A model generated the notes under the pieces. It ran no database searches. It was not told the origin of the DNA and saw only the letters and a list, made by a program, of their open reading frames with translations. Shown one piece after another: positions 17,419-25,675 of a stretch of DNA of 64,000 nucleotides. The position numbers and the translations under genes were made by a program. Source of the DNA: Malonomonas rubra DSM 5091 (lineage in GTDB: Bacteria > Desulfobacterota > Desulfuromonadia > Desulfuromonadales > Geopsychrobacteraceae); contig NZ_FQZT01000002.1 of NCBI RefSeq assembly GCF_900142125.1, forward strand, positions 248,001 through 312,000. The letters are read 5' to 3'. Every line of letters starts with the position of its first letter. The stretch's first letter is position 1.

Positions 17419-18774
17419 TTATTCCGCGTACTCGACCGGCACTTCCCGATCGTATTCGTAGGTTCGGTGACAGCCGGGCGAGCAGCTTCCTCCGGTTTCC
17501 GTCTTACTGAAACGGGTCGGCACACGCCAGCTGCCGAACTCGGCCCCTTCACCGCTCATCAGCTTTTCTGCATCTGATGCATGGGCCTCGTGGCAGGCAC
17601 GGCAGGTGCGCCCCTTGTACTTGTTAGTAACATGCACATAATGCAGGTTCTGCTTTCCGTTGCGGAAGCTGGTATAAATGCTGGTATCGGGAAAACGAAG
17701 CATGTTCTTGTCGTGACACTCCAAGCAGAAATCGTAGCTGTCCTTGGTGTACGGCTGGTAGAAACCCTGCGGGTAATTTCCCCTTAGCAGGCGGAAATAA
17801 TCGGAGCCATGCGGATCGTGGCAGTTGCTGCACTTACCGTCGCGCAACGGTCCGTGCAGAATCGGCTTATCTTTTATCTCCTTGGCAATATTTTTAAGCG
17901 GCTTCGATTTGCTGAAATCATCCTGGCCATGACAATCAAGACAGGTATCCCGCTCCGACGATTTGAGCAGCGCTGGGAATTCCGAGAAATGAGTTGTGTG
18001 ACAGGCGCCACATTTCTCATCACGATAGAGAGCAGCATGCTTGACTTTCGCTTTTGTCGCATTCCTACTGACCCGCTTATGGCATTCCAGGCAGAGAGAC
18101 TCCAGATCCTTCTGCAGCAGGCCAATAGCCGGCGCACTATGCGGATCGTGACAGGAAGTACACTCGGACTCCCGTACAGCGGAATGAACATGCTGAGCAT
18201 TGGCCAACCCTTCGGCCATATCAGCATGACAGCGGGTACAATTCTTCTGCAGGGGCTGCTTCAGCAACTTTGCCTGATTCGCCTGGTGAGGATCGTGGCA
18301 CTCGACACAAGCGCCACTGGCAGCCGGGCCATGAACGAATTCACCACTGAAAGCTGCAGCATCATGGCATTGAGTACAAACCTCCATCAAATCATGATCG
18401 GCGTTCAGCAGAAATTTGCCCTTTTCACCGCCGTGCGGATTATGACAGGAGGTGCATTCGCCTTCTTTAACCGGGCTGTGAACGAACAGTTGCCGACCGT
18501 AAGAGTCGTGGCACTGGTAGCAAAGCTTGGCACCTTCAGCAACCAGTTCAAAACTCTGGCCCTCAGCTGCCGGGTGCTGTTCCTGAACCTGCTGATGACA
18601 GGATTCGCACTCACCCTCGGCAACCGGGGAATGGGAATTTGCCAGCCCGATGTATTCAGCGTGACAATCAGCCGTGGAACAGGTTTGCGCCGAAGCAGCA
18701 GAGGCTGCTGATGTTACCACCAGCAGCCCCAGAAGAAGACTTTTGCACAAGACTTTACTGTGAAAACTCATCAT
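17419..18774 (-). CDS. Fifteen-heme c-type cytochrome, doubled CxxCH type
   Basis: 451 residues with a signal peptide (SLLLGLLVVTSAASAASA). Thirteen CxxCH motifs plus an opening CSTADCH (CxxxxCH) and a final CSPGCH (CxxxCH), so up to fifteen hemes in a chain with little other fold. The repeating unit (CxxCHDPH ... LCxxCH ... HGPxxxGxCxxCH) is the doubled-CxxCH pattern of periplasmic NrfB/MtrA-like wires. The ATG overlaps the stop of the response-regulator gene (ATGA), so the two are translationally coupled and the regulator and cytochrome share one signal. Followed by a strong terminator. Confidence 0.9.
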   Translation of the reverse strand: MMSFHSKVLCKSLLLGLLVVTSAASAASAQTCSTADCHAEYIGLANSHSPVAEGECESCHQQVQEQHPAAEGQSFELVAEGAKLCYQCHDSYGRQLFVHSPVKEGECTSCHNPHGGEKGKFLLNADHDLMEVCTQCHDAAAFSGEFVHGPAASGACVECHDPHQANQAKLLKQPLQKNCTRCHADMAEGLANAQHVHSAVRESECTSCHDPHSAPAIGLLQKDLESLCLECHKRVSRNATKAKVKHAALYRDEKCGACHTTHFSEFPALLKSSERDTCLDCHGQDDFSKSKPLKNIAKEIKDKPILHGPLRDGKCSNCHDPHGSDYFRLLRGNYPQGFYQPYTKDSYDFCLECHDKNMLRFPDTSIYTSFRNGKQNLHYVHVTNKYKGRTCRACHEAHASDAEKLMSGEGAEFGSWRVPTRFSKTETGGSCSPGCHRTYEYDREVPVEYAE

Positions 18775-20321
18775 GCGTATCCGTTCTTTGCTTGAGTTTC
18801 CCGCGGCTCATGCGATCTGGCCCGGCGGGATGAAATCGGTTCCAATTCATCTATACCCGATTTCTTCTCATTCGCGGAATCTTTTTTCGGCGGCCAATCT
18901 TCCAGACCAAACTTTTTACGCCGATAACGCAGGGTATCGAAAGAGATGCCGAGGCACTTGGCGGCCTTGGTCTGGTTGCCGTTGTAACGACCGAGCGCCT
19001 GCTGAATGTACTGCTTTTCAATCTCCTCGATGCTGATGCCCTCCGGCGGCAGGACTACGGCGACGTGACCATCTTCAGTGCGTGCTGGCTCAGCTGGCTC
19101 AGTTGCAGCAGCAGTCGGCCCTGCAACCTGCTCGGCGCACTTACCACGTGATTCCAGGCAGAAGCACGCAGGTGACAGTTCCGCTCCCTGCTCCAGCATC
19201 ATTGCCCGCTCGATGGCGTTGCGCAGCTCACGGACATTACCGGGCCAGTCGTAGGCCATAACGGTTTCAAGCGCACCTTCACTGATCCCTTTGATCGTAC
19301 GGCCATACTCATCGTTCAACCGCTCAATAAAATAATTGACGATACTCGGAATACACTGTTTGCGGTCGCGCAGCGGAACCAGGTTGAGCGACATCATATT
19401 GAGGCGGTAGTAAAGATCACCACGGAAGGTACCATCTTCAACCATTTTCAGCAGATTCTGATTGGTCGCGGCAACGATTCGCACATCGACCTCGACATCA
19501 TCCTTGCCGCCGAGACGGCGCAGCTTTTTGGTCTCGATGACTTTAAGTATTTTCGCCTGGGTCGCTAGCGGCATATCGCCGATTTCATCAAGGAACAGCG
19601 TGCCGCCTTCGGCCTGCTCGAAAACACCCTGCTCACGGTTACCGGCATCGGTGTACGCGCCACGCTCGTGGCCGAAGAATTCATTTTCAAAAAGATTTTC
19701 CGGAATCGACGCACAGTTGACGTCGATAAATGGCGAGTCGCTGCGAGCGCTCTGCTTGTGGATTGCCCGTGCCACGAGTTCTTTACCAGTCCCGCTTTCA
19801 CCTAGGATCAGAACCGTTTTACAGTCGGACGCGGAACAAACGCCGATCATCTTGAACAGCTCGATCATCTCCGGTGAAGTGCCGACCAGTTGGTCATAAT
19901 CGAATTTCTTACGCAGTTGCTTGTGGAAGGTATTGGCGCGCTTGACCAGCTTGCGCTTCTCAAAGGCTCGCTGAACCACTTCCTCAACGGCATCGAGATT
20001 GAAAGGTTTGCCGATATAGTCTTCAGCGCCGAGCTTGAAAGCCCTGAAAACAGATTCGGACAAAGCCTCTGCAGTGATCATCAGCACCAGCAGGTCTTCA
20101 TCCAGCGCCTTGAACTCACGGAGCAGATCCAGCCCGTCGACATCCGGCAGACAGATGTCGAGAATCGCCATGTCCGGGTTGAAGCTCTCGAACTTTTCCC
20201 TGGCCTCACTGCCAGAGTTGGCTGTATCAACTTCGTAGCCAGCCCGCTCAAGCATTTTAGACAGAGACCAACAGATCAAACTCTCATCGTCTACAACCAG
20301 AACTCTGTTGCGACTTTTCAT
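18771..20321 (-). CDS. Sigma-54-dependent response regulator (NtrC family)
   Basis: 516 residues. Receiver domain 1-120 with VVDDE and phosphoacceptor D55 (AILDICLPDVDG); AAA+ sigma-54 interaction domain about 140-380 with Walker A GESGTGKE and Walker B LFLDEIGDM; a Fis-type helix-turn-helix near the C-terminus (NQTKAAKCLGISFDTLRYRRKKFG). The sigma-54 contact loop reads GAYTDA instead of GAFTGA. Start MKSRNRVLVVDDE was chosen over an upstream ATG without a ribosome site. No histidine kinase gene is adjacent. It overlaps the 15-heme cytochrome gene, and four nearby cytochrome promoters are of the sigma-54 type with paired dyads, so it is the best local candidate for their activator. That link is inference. 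Confidence 0.9.
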   Translation of the reverse strand: MKSRNRVLVVDDESLICWSLSKMLERAGYEVDTANSGSEAREKFESFNPDMAILDICLPDVDGLDLLREFKALDEDLLVLMITAEALSESVFRAFKLGAEDYIGKPFNLDAVEEVVQRAFEKRKLVKRANTFHKQLRKKFDYDQLVGTSPEMIELFKMIGVCSASDCKTVLILGESGTGKELVARAIHKQSARSDSPFIDVNCASIPENLFENEFFGHERGAYTDAGNREQGVFEQAEGGTLFLDEIGDMPLATQAKILKVIETKKLRRLGGKDDVEVDVRIVAATNQNLLKMVEDGTFRGDLYYRLNMMSLNLVPLRDRKQCIPSIVNYFIERLNDEYGRTIKGISEGALETVMAYDWPGNVRELRNAIERAMMLEQGAELSPACFCLESRGKCAEQVAGPTAAATEPAEPARTEDGHVAVVLPPEGISIEEIEKQYIQQALGRYNGNQTKAAKCLGISFDTLRYRRKKFGLEDWPPKKDSANEKKSGIDELEPISSRRARSHEPRETQAKNGYA

Positions 20322-21131
20322 TTTACGCCCCCGTAAGATTTTGGTGGACAACAACTTCCCAGCCAGGTCTAACGTTTGCTTCCATTTTCTTGCAGAGTTG
20401 CTTCTACTCGTCAGCAGAAGCTGTAACAGGATGTGGGCCCAAATGACTTGGGTGGCAAACCCACAACCTGTTCTTAATAACTATGCAACAAGCAAAAGAT
20501 TGTTGATTAAAACAGTATGCTTCCAGATTAATTTCAGAACCTGTTAGAAATCAAGTGGTTCCTCTTGCCTGCTGGAATAAAATTACACAGACAAAACAGC
20601 CCCAAGAAGTAAAATATTCTGATAGGCCCATAAGATAATTTGATAACCTGCCCTTACTCATTAAGCATTTTTCAGCCTCCAAAATTCGTGATATGACACC
20701 CTTGTCTTGGCCAAAAAACAATTAACGTAAACCAATAAAAAGCAAATTGTTTGGTTAGCTTGTAAATCAATTCGTATCACAAAGGAGAGAAAAGCAACCA
20801 GATCGGGTTAAAGCTCAGTCGGGCAGGGCTTTTAGAAAAAGATGACAACTCATGTTACTATCTGCCAGCTACAAAAATGAGCCACAATCAGCAAGTCAGT
20901 GTTTTGCCAGACTTCGGGCGTCATATAGCAGAGCGCTAGGTTTTGAAGAATTTCTCGAGAATCAAATTTTCTTTTTAGTTTCAAGCAATTAAAACACAAA
21001 AAGCGAAAGCACGGCAACAACGCAAAAAAGACCGGAATCAATCTTGCTTAAAACTCGCAACAGCATTTTTGACGTCAAATGACAGGCAAAAAGCTGAGGA
21101 TTTCGCCAATAAATATGTTTCAGGAGGCCAA
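20322..21131. other. Long divergent intergenic region
   Basis: About 800 bp of AT-rich sequence between the response-regulator operon and the 12-heme cytochrome. It must hold both promoters. A hairpin with nested arms (GTGGG...CCCAC around CCCAA...TTGGG) lies at 20436..20467. I found no convincing -24/-12 promoter, no GGG-N4-6-CCC pair, and no conserved small gene. Confidence 0.4.
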
Positions 21132-21929
21132 ATGCCCAAGCAGATTTTCAAATTTTTTCTTCCATTTTTTTTCCTTTTTTTTCTAATATTTCCACTTTGG
21201 GCAGAAGAAAACGGTTCAACACAGAGAGCAGACAGCCAAAATCTGTTTCTGGCTGACTGTGATAAGTGCCATCAAAAAGAGCTTACCGATATCGCTGAAG
21301 CCGGGCTTGGCCACAAAACCGACATCAGCTGCACCGATTGCCACAATGGCCATCGCCCCAAAAACTTCGAAAACATTCCCAAGTGCTCTTTATGCCACCA
21401 GGGCAGCGAACACTACCAATTGCAACAATGCCTGATTTGCCACAACAATCCGCACCGTCCGCGAGAAATCGTTCTCCCGAAAAAAGCCCATCAAGAGTGC
21501 ATGTCCTGCCACAAGACGCAAGGTATTGAGCTTGCGGAAAACCCCAGCTACCATAGCGACCTGGTCTGTACCGACTGCCACGTTGAACACGGCCAGCTAC
21601 CTCCCTGCATGTCGTGCCACAAGGGGCATAACGAACAAATGACCGAGGAGGCCTGCAGCTTATGCCATCAACCTCACAAACCTCTGGCTGTCAGCTATGC
21701 AGCCACAACTCCAAGCAGCGATTGCAGTGGCTGCCACCCACAAGCGGCAAAAGAACTTTCTGCCAGCGGTAGCAAGCACAGCTCACTCAACTGTGCGGCC
21801 TGCCACCCACAGCAACATAAAAAGATACTTGAATGCAGCGACTGTCACGGCCGACTCCATGCGGATGAAATACTCAACCGTTTCCCGAACTGCGGGGGCT
21901 GTCACGGCAGTGCACATAACCTGCTTTAA
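21132..21929 (+). CDS. Twelve-heme c-type cytochrome, compact
   Basis: 265 residues. The ATG after CAGGAGGCC gives MPKQIFKFFLPFFFLFFLIFPLWA, a clear signal peptide; an upstream in-frame ATG would bury it. Twelve CxxCH motifs (CDKCH, CTDCH, CSLCH, CLICH, CMSCH, CTDCH, CMSCH, CSLCH, CSGCH, CAACH, CSDCH, CGGCH), one per roughly 20 residues, so the polypeptide is little more than a wrapped heme chain. Probably a periplasmic electron wire. Divergent from the response regulator/15-heme operon. The family cannot be named from sequence. Confidence 0.88.
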   Translation: MPKQIFKFFLPFFFLFFLIFPLWAEENGSTQRADSQNLFLADCDKCHQKELTDIAEAGLGHKTDISCTDCHNGHRPKNFENIPKCSLCHQGSEHYQLQQCLICHNNPHRPREIVLPKKAHQECMSCHKTQGIELAENPSYHSDLVCTDCHVEHGQLPPCMSCHKGHNEQMTEEACSLCHQPHKPLAVSYAATTPSSDCSGCHPQAAKELSASGSKHSSLNCAACHPQQHKKILECSDCHGRLHADEILNRFPNCGGCHGSAHNLL

Positions 21930-21989
21930 GCAGCGAGGGCCTGGGGCAAAACGAACGCGGGCTGTCTGACCCTGCCGATGAGTAAAGTC

Positions 21990-22016
21990 TTGAAATATCT
22001 TGGCTCGCACTATAAT
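21990..22016 (+). promoter_or_regulatory. Sigma-70-type promoter of the SH3-domain gene
   Basis: TTGAAA, 15-bp spacer, TATAAT, about 45 bp before the ATG at 22064. The spacer is shorter than optimal, but the -10 is perfect. Confidence 0.5.
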
Positions 22017-22063
22017 ATCGCCAAGTTAGAACCTTATTAAATGACTAAGCATCAGGGGGCACC

Positions 22064-22741
22064 ATGAAGACCACAACAAGAACCGCTTTCATCGCCGTTC
22101 TTTTTACGTTACTCGCAGCAAGCGCAATTGCCGAAACCAGATACATCGCTGACCAACTGGTCGTCACCGTTCGCAGCTCGACCGGCAACAATTACCAGGC
22201 ACTGGACAATCTGCCGACCGACACCCCGGTTGAAGTTCTCAGCGAAGACGCTAATTTTGTGAAGGTAAAAACTACCAAAGGAATTGAAGGCTACATCAGA
22301 CGGCAATACGTTACCAAAAAGCTTCCTAAGCCTATTCAGATTGCGACGCTGAAAAAACAGAAAGAAGCCTTGGAGCAAAAGCTGGAGCAACAAAGCAACG
22401 AGTTGAAAAATGCCAGCGCGTTGGCCAACAGCAGCCAGACGGCAACCAGCGAGCTGACCACAGAGCTGGAAAAAACTCGTAAAGAACTTGAATCCGTGAC
22501 CACGGAATACAATTCTCTGAGAGAGCGCTCGCAGAACATCATCAGTGTTACGACTGAACGGGATCAGCTGCTGGAAGAAAACAGTCAACTGCTTGGCGAG
22601 CTGAAAGTCCTGCAGGACGAAAATGCCAATTTCCATCGCTCCAACATGATCCAATGGTTCCTTGCCGGCGGCGGAGTTTTTTTCTTCGGCTGGCTGGCCG
22701 GAAAAGTTTCCCGCAAAAAGCAGCGCTACAGCAGGTTTTGA
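22064..22741 (+). CDS. SH3-domain/coiled-coil membrane protein (TIGR04211-like)
   Basis: 225 residues: signal peptide (AFIAVLFTLLAASAIA), bacterial SH3 domain about 28-85 (VTVRSSTGNNYQALDNLPTDTPVEVL ... GYIRRQYV), long coiled coil about 95-195, then one C-terminal membrane segment (MIQWFLAGGGVFFFGWLAG) and a basic tail. This matches the architecture of the YgiM/TIGR04211 family. Monocistronic: promoter in front, terminator behind. Role unknown; an envelope-tethered SH3 domain suggests peptidoglycan or protein binding. Confidence 0.85.
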   Translation: MKTTTRTAFIAVLFTLLAASAIAETRYIADQLVVTVRSSTGNNYQALDNLPTDTPVEVLSEDANFVKVKTTKGIEGYIRRQYVTKKLPKPIQIATLKKQKEALEQKLEQQSNELKNASALANSSQTATSELTTELEKTRKELESVTTEYNSLRERSQNIISVTTERDQLLEENSQLLGELKVLQDENANFHRSNMIQWFLAGGGVFFFGWLAGKVSRKKQRYSRF

Positions 22742-22750
22742 TTCAACCTC

Positions 22751-22779
22751 AAGCCTCCCGTTTTCCGGGAGGCTTTTTC
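22751..22779 (+). terminator. Intrinsic terminator of the SH3-domain gene
   Basis: AGCCTCCCG/CGGGAGGCT stem followed by TTTTT, 10 bp after the stop codon. Confidence 0.92.
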
Positions 22780-22937
22780 GTTTCCAGACCGCCCCCTTCC
22801 CCTAACCTCCCGCCGTTACAACGAAACTGCAGTCCCAGCCTTTTTAATCAATTCAAAACTAATATTAAATACCTTGATTTTAAGCTTTTTTCAGATAATT
22901 TATCATTCAGTATTCCATTCACCGGGATTGTCATTCA

Positions 22938-24290
22938 ATGCGTGAAAAACAACAACAGGAACTGCGTCGACTTCTCAGCCACCGGGCCCACAGCTCACGC
23001 GATCTGATGCGCGGTCTGGGCGGGATCAGCCAACCAACCCTTTCCCGGCTGATCAACAGCATGCAGAACGAAATCGTCGTTATGGGAAAAGGCCGCTCAA
23101 CCTGCTACGGCCTGCCTCGGACGATCCATGACAAAAGCGGAAAGTTCCCGGTTTACAGCATTGACCCACGTGGCGACGCCAAGCTTTACGGCTACCTCAC
23201 ATCGCTGCAGGGCGGCCAGTACTGGTGGGAGAGTGATGATGGCAATGGAGAGCTGTTCGAAAATCTGCCTTGGTTCTTGCTCGATCAAAAGCTGAGCGGC
23301 TTCGGTGCCCGGTCCTTCGCCTACCGCCGCAGCGAACTGTTACAACTGCCGCGCAAGCAGTCGGACTGGAGCGAAGATGACATGCTCTATGCCACCAGCA
23401 AGTGCGGCGAGGATCGCATCGGCAACCTGCTGATCGGTGAAGATTCCCTGGCTCGCTATTTTGATATGGCCCGCGAACAGACCGAAGCGATCGACCTCGA
23501 TTCGCGCAACTGGCTCTATCCTCAGCTGGCACAAAAAACCCTGGCTGGCGAAATGGACAGTTCGCAGCTCGGCGGCGAACAGCCAAAGTTTTCCGCTTGC
23601 GTTGACGATCACGGCACCCCTTGCCACATGGTGATCAAATTTTCTCCTGCAGTCGAAAGCAACGAAGCACTCCGTTACGCAGATCTGCTGATTTGTGAAC
23701 ACCTGGCGCTGGAAGCGATCCGCATGGCCGGGCACACGGCTGCCCGCTCGCGGCTGGTGATTGCCGGCAAGCAAGTGTTTCTGAGCCTGAAACGTTTCGA
23801 CCGACGTGGCGCTCTCGGCCGTTTACCGATGTTCTCTTTGCGCGCGGTACACGCTCAAATCAACGCACCCTGCGACAACTGGATCGATGCGGCAAACCGC
23901 CTCGAAAAAGCTGAACTGATTTCACCACAAGACAGTAAAAAGCTGCGCTGGTTTTCATTGTTCAGCGACCTGATCGGCAACACGAATCAGCACTTCGGCA
24001 ATATTTCACTAATCCCGCATCATGGCGACAGCTACCTGCTGGCACCGGCTTACGGTGCCCGCCCGACCCTCTATGAGCCAATCGCCGGCGAAATCCCTTT
24101 GCGCCTTTTCACTCCGCCGCCGGTTCGCAACGAGGCCGCCAGCGAACTGCCGAGCGCCCTTGAAGCTGCCATTCTTTTCTGGAAGAGTGCTGCCGTCGAC
24201 GAACGCATCTCCAACGATTTCAGACATATCTGCTACGAAAATTGCGAGCTGCTGAAACTGCGCAACGAAGGCCCGAAGCTGATCGTCTGA
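22938..24290 (+). CDS. yjjJ: HipA-family protein YjjJ (HipH-like) with N-terminal DNA-binding domain
   Basis: 450 residues. A winged-helix-like N-terminus (SSRDLMRGLGGISQPTLSRLINSMQ) precedes the HipA kinase fold, as in E. coli YjjJ, so no separate HipB partner is needed and none is present. HipA motifs: SQLGGEQPKFS (P-loop), VIKFSP, LKRFDR and the catalytic loop IGNTNQHFGNISL. The catalytic Asp of HipA (DGHxxN) is Asn here, so kinase activity is doubtful. Stands alone between a terminator and the HDOD regulator. Confidence 0.85.
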   Translation: MREKQQQELRRLLSHRAHSSRDLMRGLGGISQPTLSRLINSMQNEIVVMGKGRSTCYGLPRTIHDKSGKFPVYSIDPRGDAKLYGYLTSLQGGQYWWESDDGNGELFENLPWFLLDQKLSGFGARSFAYRRSELLQLPRKQSDWSEDDMLYATSKCGEDRIGNLLIGEDSLARYFDMAREQTEAIDLDSRNWLYPQLAQKTLAGEMDSSQLGGEQPKFSACVDDHGTPCHMVIKFSPAVESNEALRYADLLICEHLALEAIRMAGHTAARSRLVIAGKQVFLSLKRFDRRGALGRLPMFSLRAVHAQINAPCDNWIDAANRLEKAELISPQDSKKLRWFSLFSDLIGNTNQHFGNISLIPHHGDSYLLAPAYGARPTLYEPIAGEIPLRLFTPPPVRNEAASELPSALEAAILFWKSAAVDERISNDFRHICYENCELLKLRNEGPKLIV

Positions 24291-24423
24291 CACTCCCCTA
24301 GCCTCGACAAAGAAAATTAGTTAAAATAGGCTAAACTTATTGGCAGGGCGAAAAAATCGGCTAAACTTTATAAAAGCGGATTTTCGACGACTCATTTTAT
24401 CGATAGATATCAGGGAAGAACGC

Positions 24424-25662
24424 ATGACTGCAGGAAACGCCAGAATCCTTTTCGTCGATGACGAAAACGTCATCATCAAGGGGCTGCAAAAATTACTCAG
24501 TGATGAGCAGTGGCAATGCCATTATGTAAACAGCGCTGATGAAGCCCTCGCTTTCCTGAAAGAGCAAGAGGTCGACCTGCTCGTCAGTGACTTCATGATG
24601 CCGCAGCGCAGTGGTATCGACTTATTGACCGACGTGAAACAGCAGTACCCCCAGATTATTCGTATTTTACTCACAGCATACATCGATAACGCCCAGACCA
24701 CGAAAGCCCTCAGCGAAGGGCACGCTCAACAGATCGTCCCCAAACCCTGGATCGACCAGGAATTCAAAGAAATCATCCGCAGCGCGTTACGCCAAAGTGA
24801 GCAGCAAAAAAAGCACAGCCTGGAGTTCCAGAGACTGCTCAACTCGATCCCGCTTTTGCCTGCGCTTCCTGAAAGTTACTCGCAAGTGCAAAGCTGCATT
24901 ACCGACGATGATGTCGATATCGAAAAAATGGCCAATATCATCAGCCAGGATGTCGGTATGGCCAGCTTACTGCTCCGCTGGGCCAACTCGGCCCTTTTCG
25001 GCCAACGCTACCATGTCGATACAATCAAAAAAGCAATCGTCGTTCTTGGCACTGAGATCGTCACCAACCTGATCCTTTCAGAATCGATCAGCAAGAGCCT
25101 CGCTGCCGCCGGTTCGATCGCTGCGGGTTTCGATATGAAGAAGTTCAGGTCACATTCAATCGCCACAGCGGCCATCGCCAGGCTACTGATAAAGTCGGTT
25201 TACAGCAACGACGCAGACCTGCAGGACAGAAGCTTTATTGCCGCTCTGCTGCATGATATTGGCTGGCTGATCGAAGCGAACTACTTTAACAAGCAATATC
25301 AGCAGGTCGTAGCAAAAAACCAGCAGGAAGGAATCAATTACCTTGCGGCCGAAAGAGAGGTTCTCGCGACCGATCACTGCGAACTTGGCAGTTTTCTCAC
25401 CGAATGGTGGGCCCTCCCTTACTTCATCTCCAGCGCCATCGCCATGCACCACGAACCGAAATCCAGCCCGGTCGATCCGGAAATTGTCCAGGCGGTTTAT
25501 CTCGCCAACCAACTCGCATACCGCTTCGGTTATGGCTGTAACGACGTTCCAGCTGGCCCGGAGATTGAGCAGACACTGCAGGATAAGTTTTTCCTGAACG
25601 AAGAAGGTCTGGAAATTCTACAGGTGGAAACCGAAAAGATCGTTGAAGCGTTCAGCAATTGA
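24424..25662 (+). CDS. Response regulator with HDOD output domain
   Basis: 412 residues. Start MTAGNARILFVDDEN chosen because GGGAAG lies upstream; the longer frame adds 28 residues without a ribosome site. Receiver domain 1-120 (VDDE, phosphoacceptor in LLVSDFMMP), then an HDOD domain about 145-340 (LPALPESYSQVQ ... DVGMASLLLRWANSALFG ... AALLHDIGW). HDOD proteins act in signalling, often linked to cyclic dinucleotides or motility. It ends 13 bp from sbtM on the opposite strand. No partner kinase nearby. Confidence 0.88.
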   Translation: MTAGNARILFVDDENVIIKGLQKLLSDEQWQCHYVNSADEALAFLKEQEVDLLVSDFMMPQRSGIDLLTDVKQQYPQIIRILLTAYIDNAQTTKALSEGHAQQIVPKPWIDQEFKEIIRSALRQSEQQKKHSLEFQRLLNSIPLLPALPESYSQVQSCITDDDVDIEKMANIISQDVGMASLLLRWANSALFGQRYHVDTIKKAIVVLGTEIVTNLILSESISKSLAAAGSIAAGFDMKKFRSHSIATAAIARLLIKSVYSNDADLQDRSFIAALLHDIGWLIEANYFNKQYQQVVAKNQQEGINYLAAEREVLATDHCELGSFLTEWWALPYFISSAIAMHHEPKSSPVDPEIVQAVYLANQLAYRFGYGCNDVPAGPEIEQTLQDKFFLNEEGLEILQVETEKIVEAFSN

Positions 25663-25675
25663 ACATCTTCTCGGG

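Noticed and set aside
20355-21131. Small gene or tRNA in the long divergent region
   Set aside because: Only short frames without ribosome sites, no cloverleaf seen. tRNA-Sec in particular was looked for and not found anywhere in the window.
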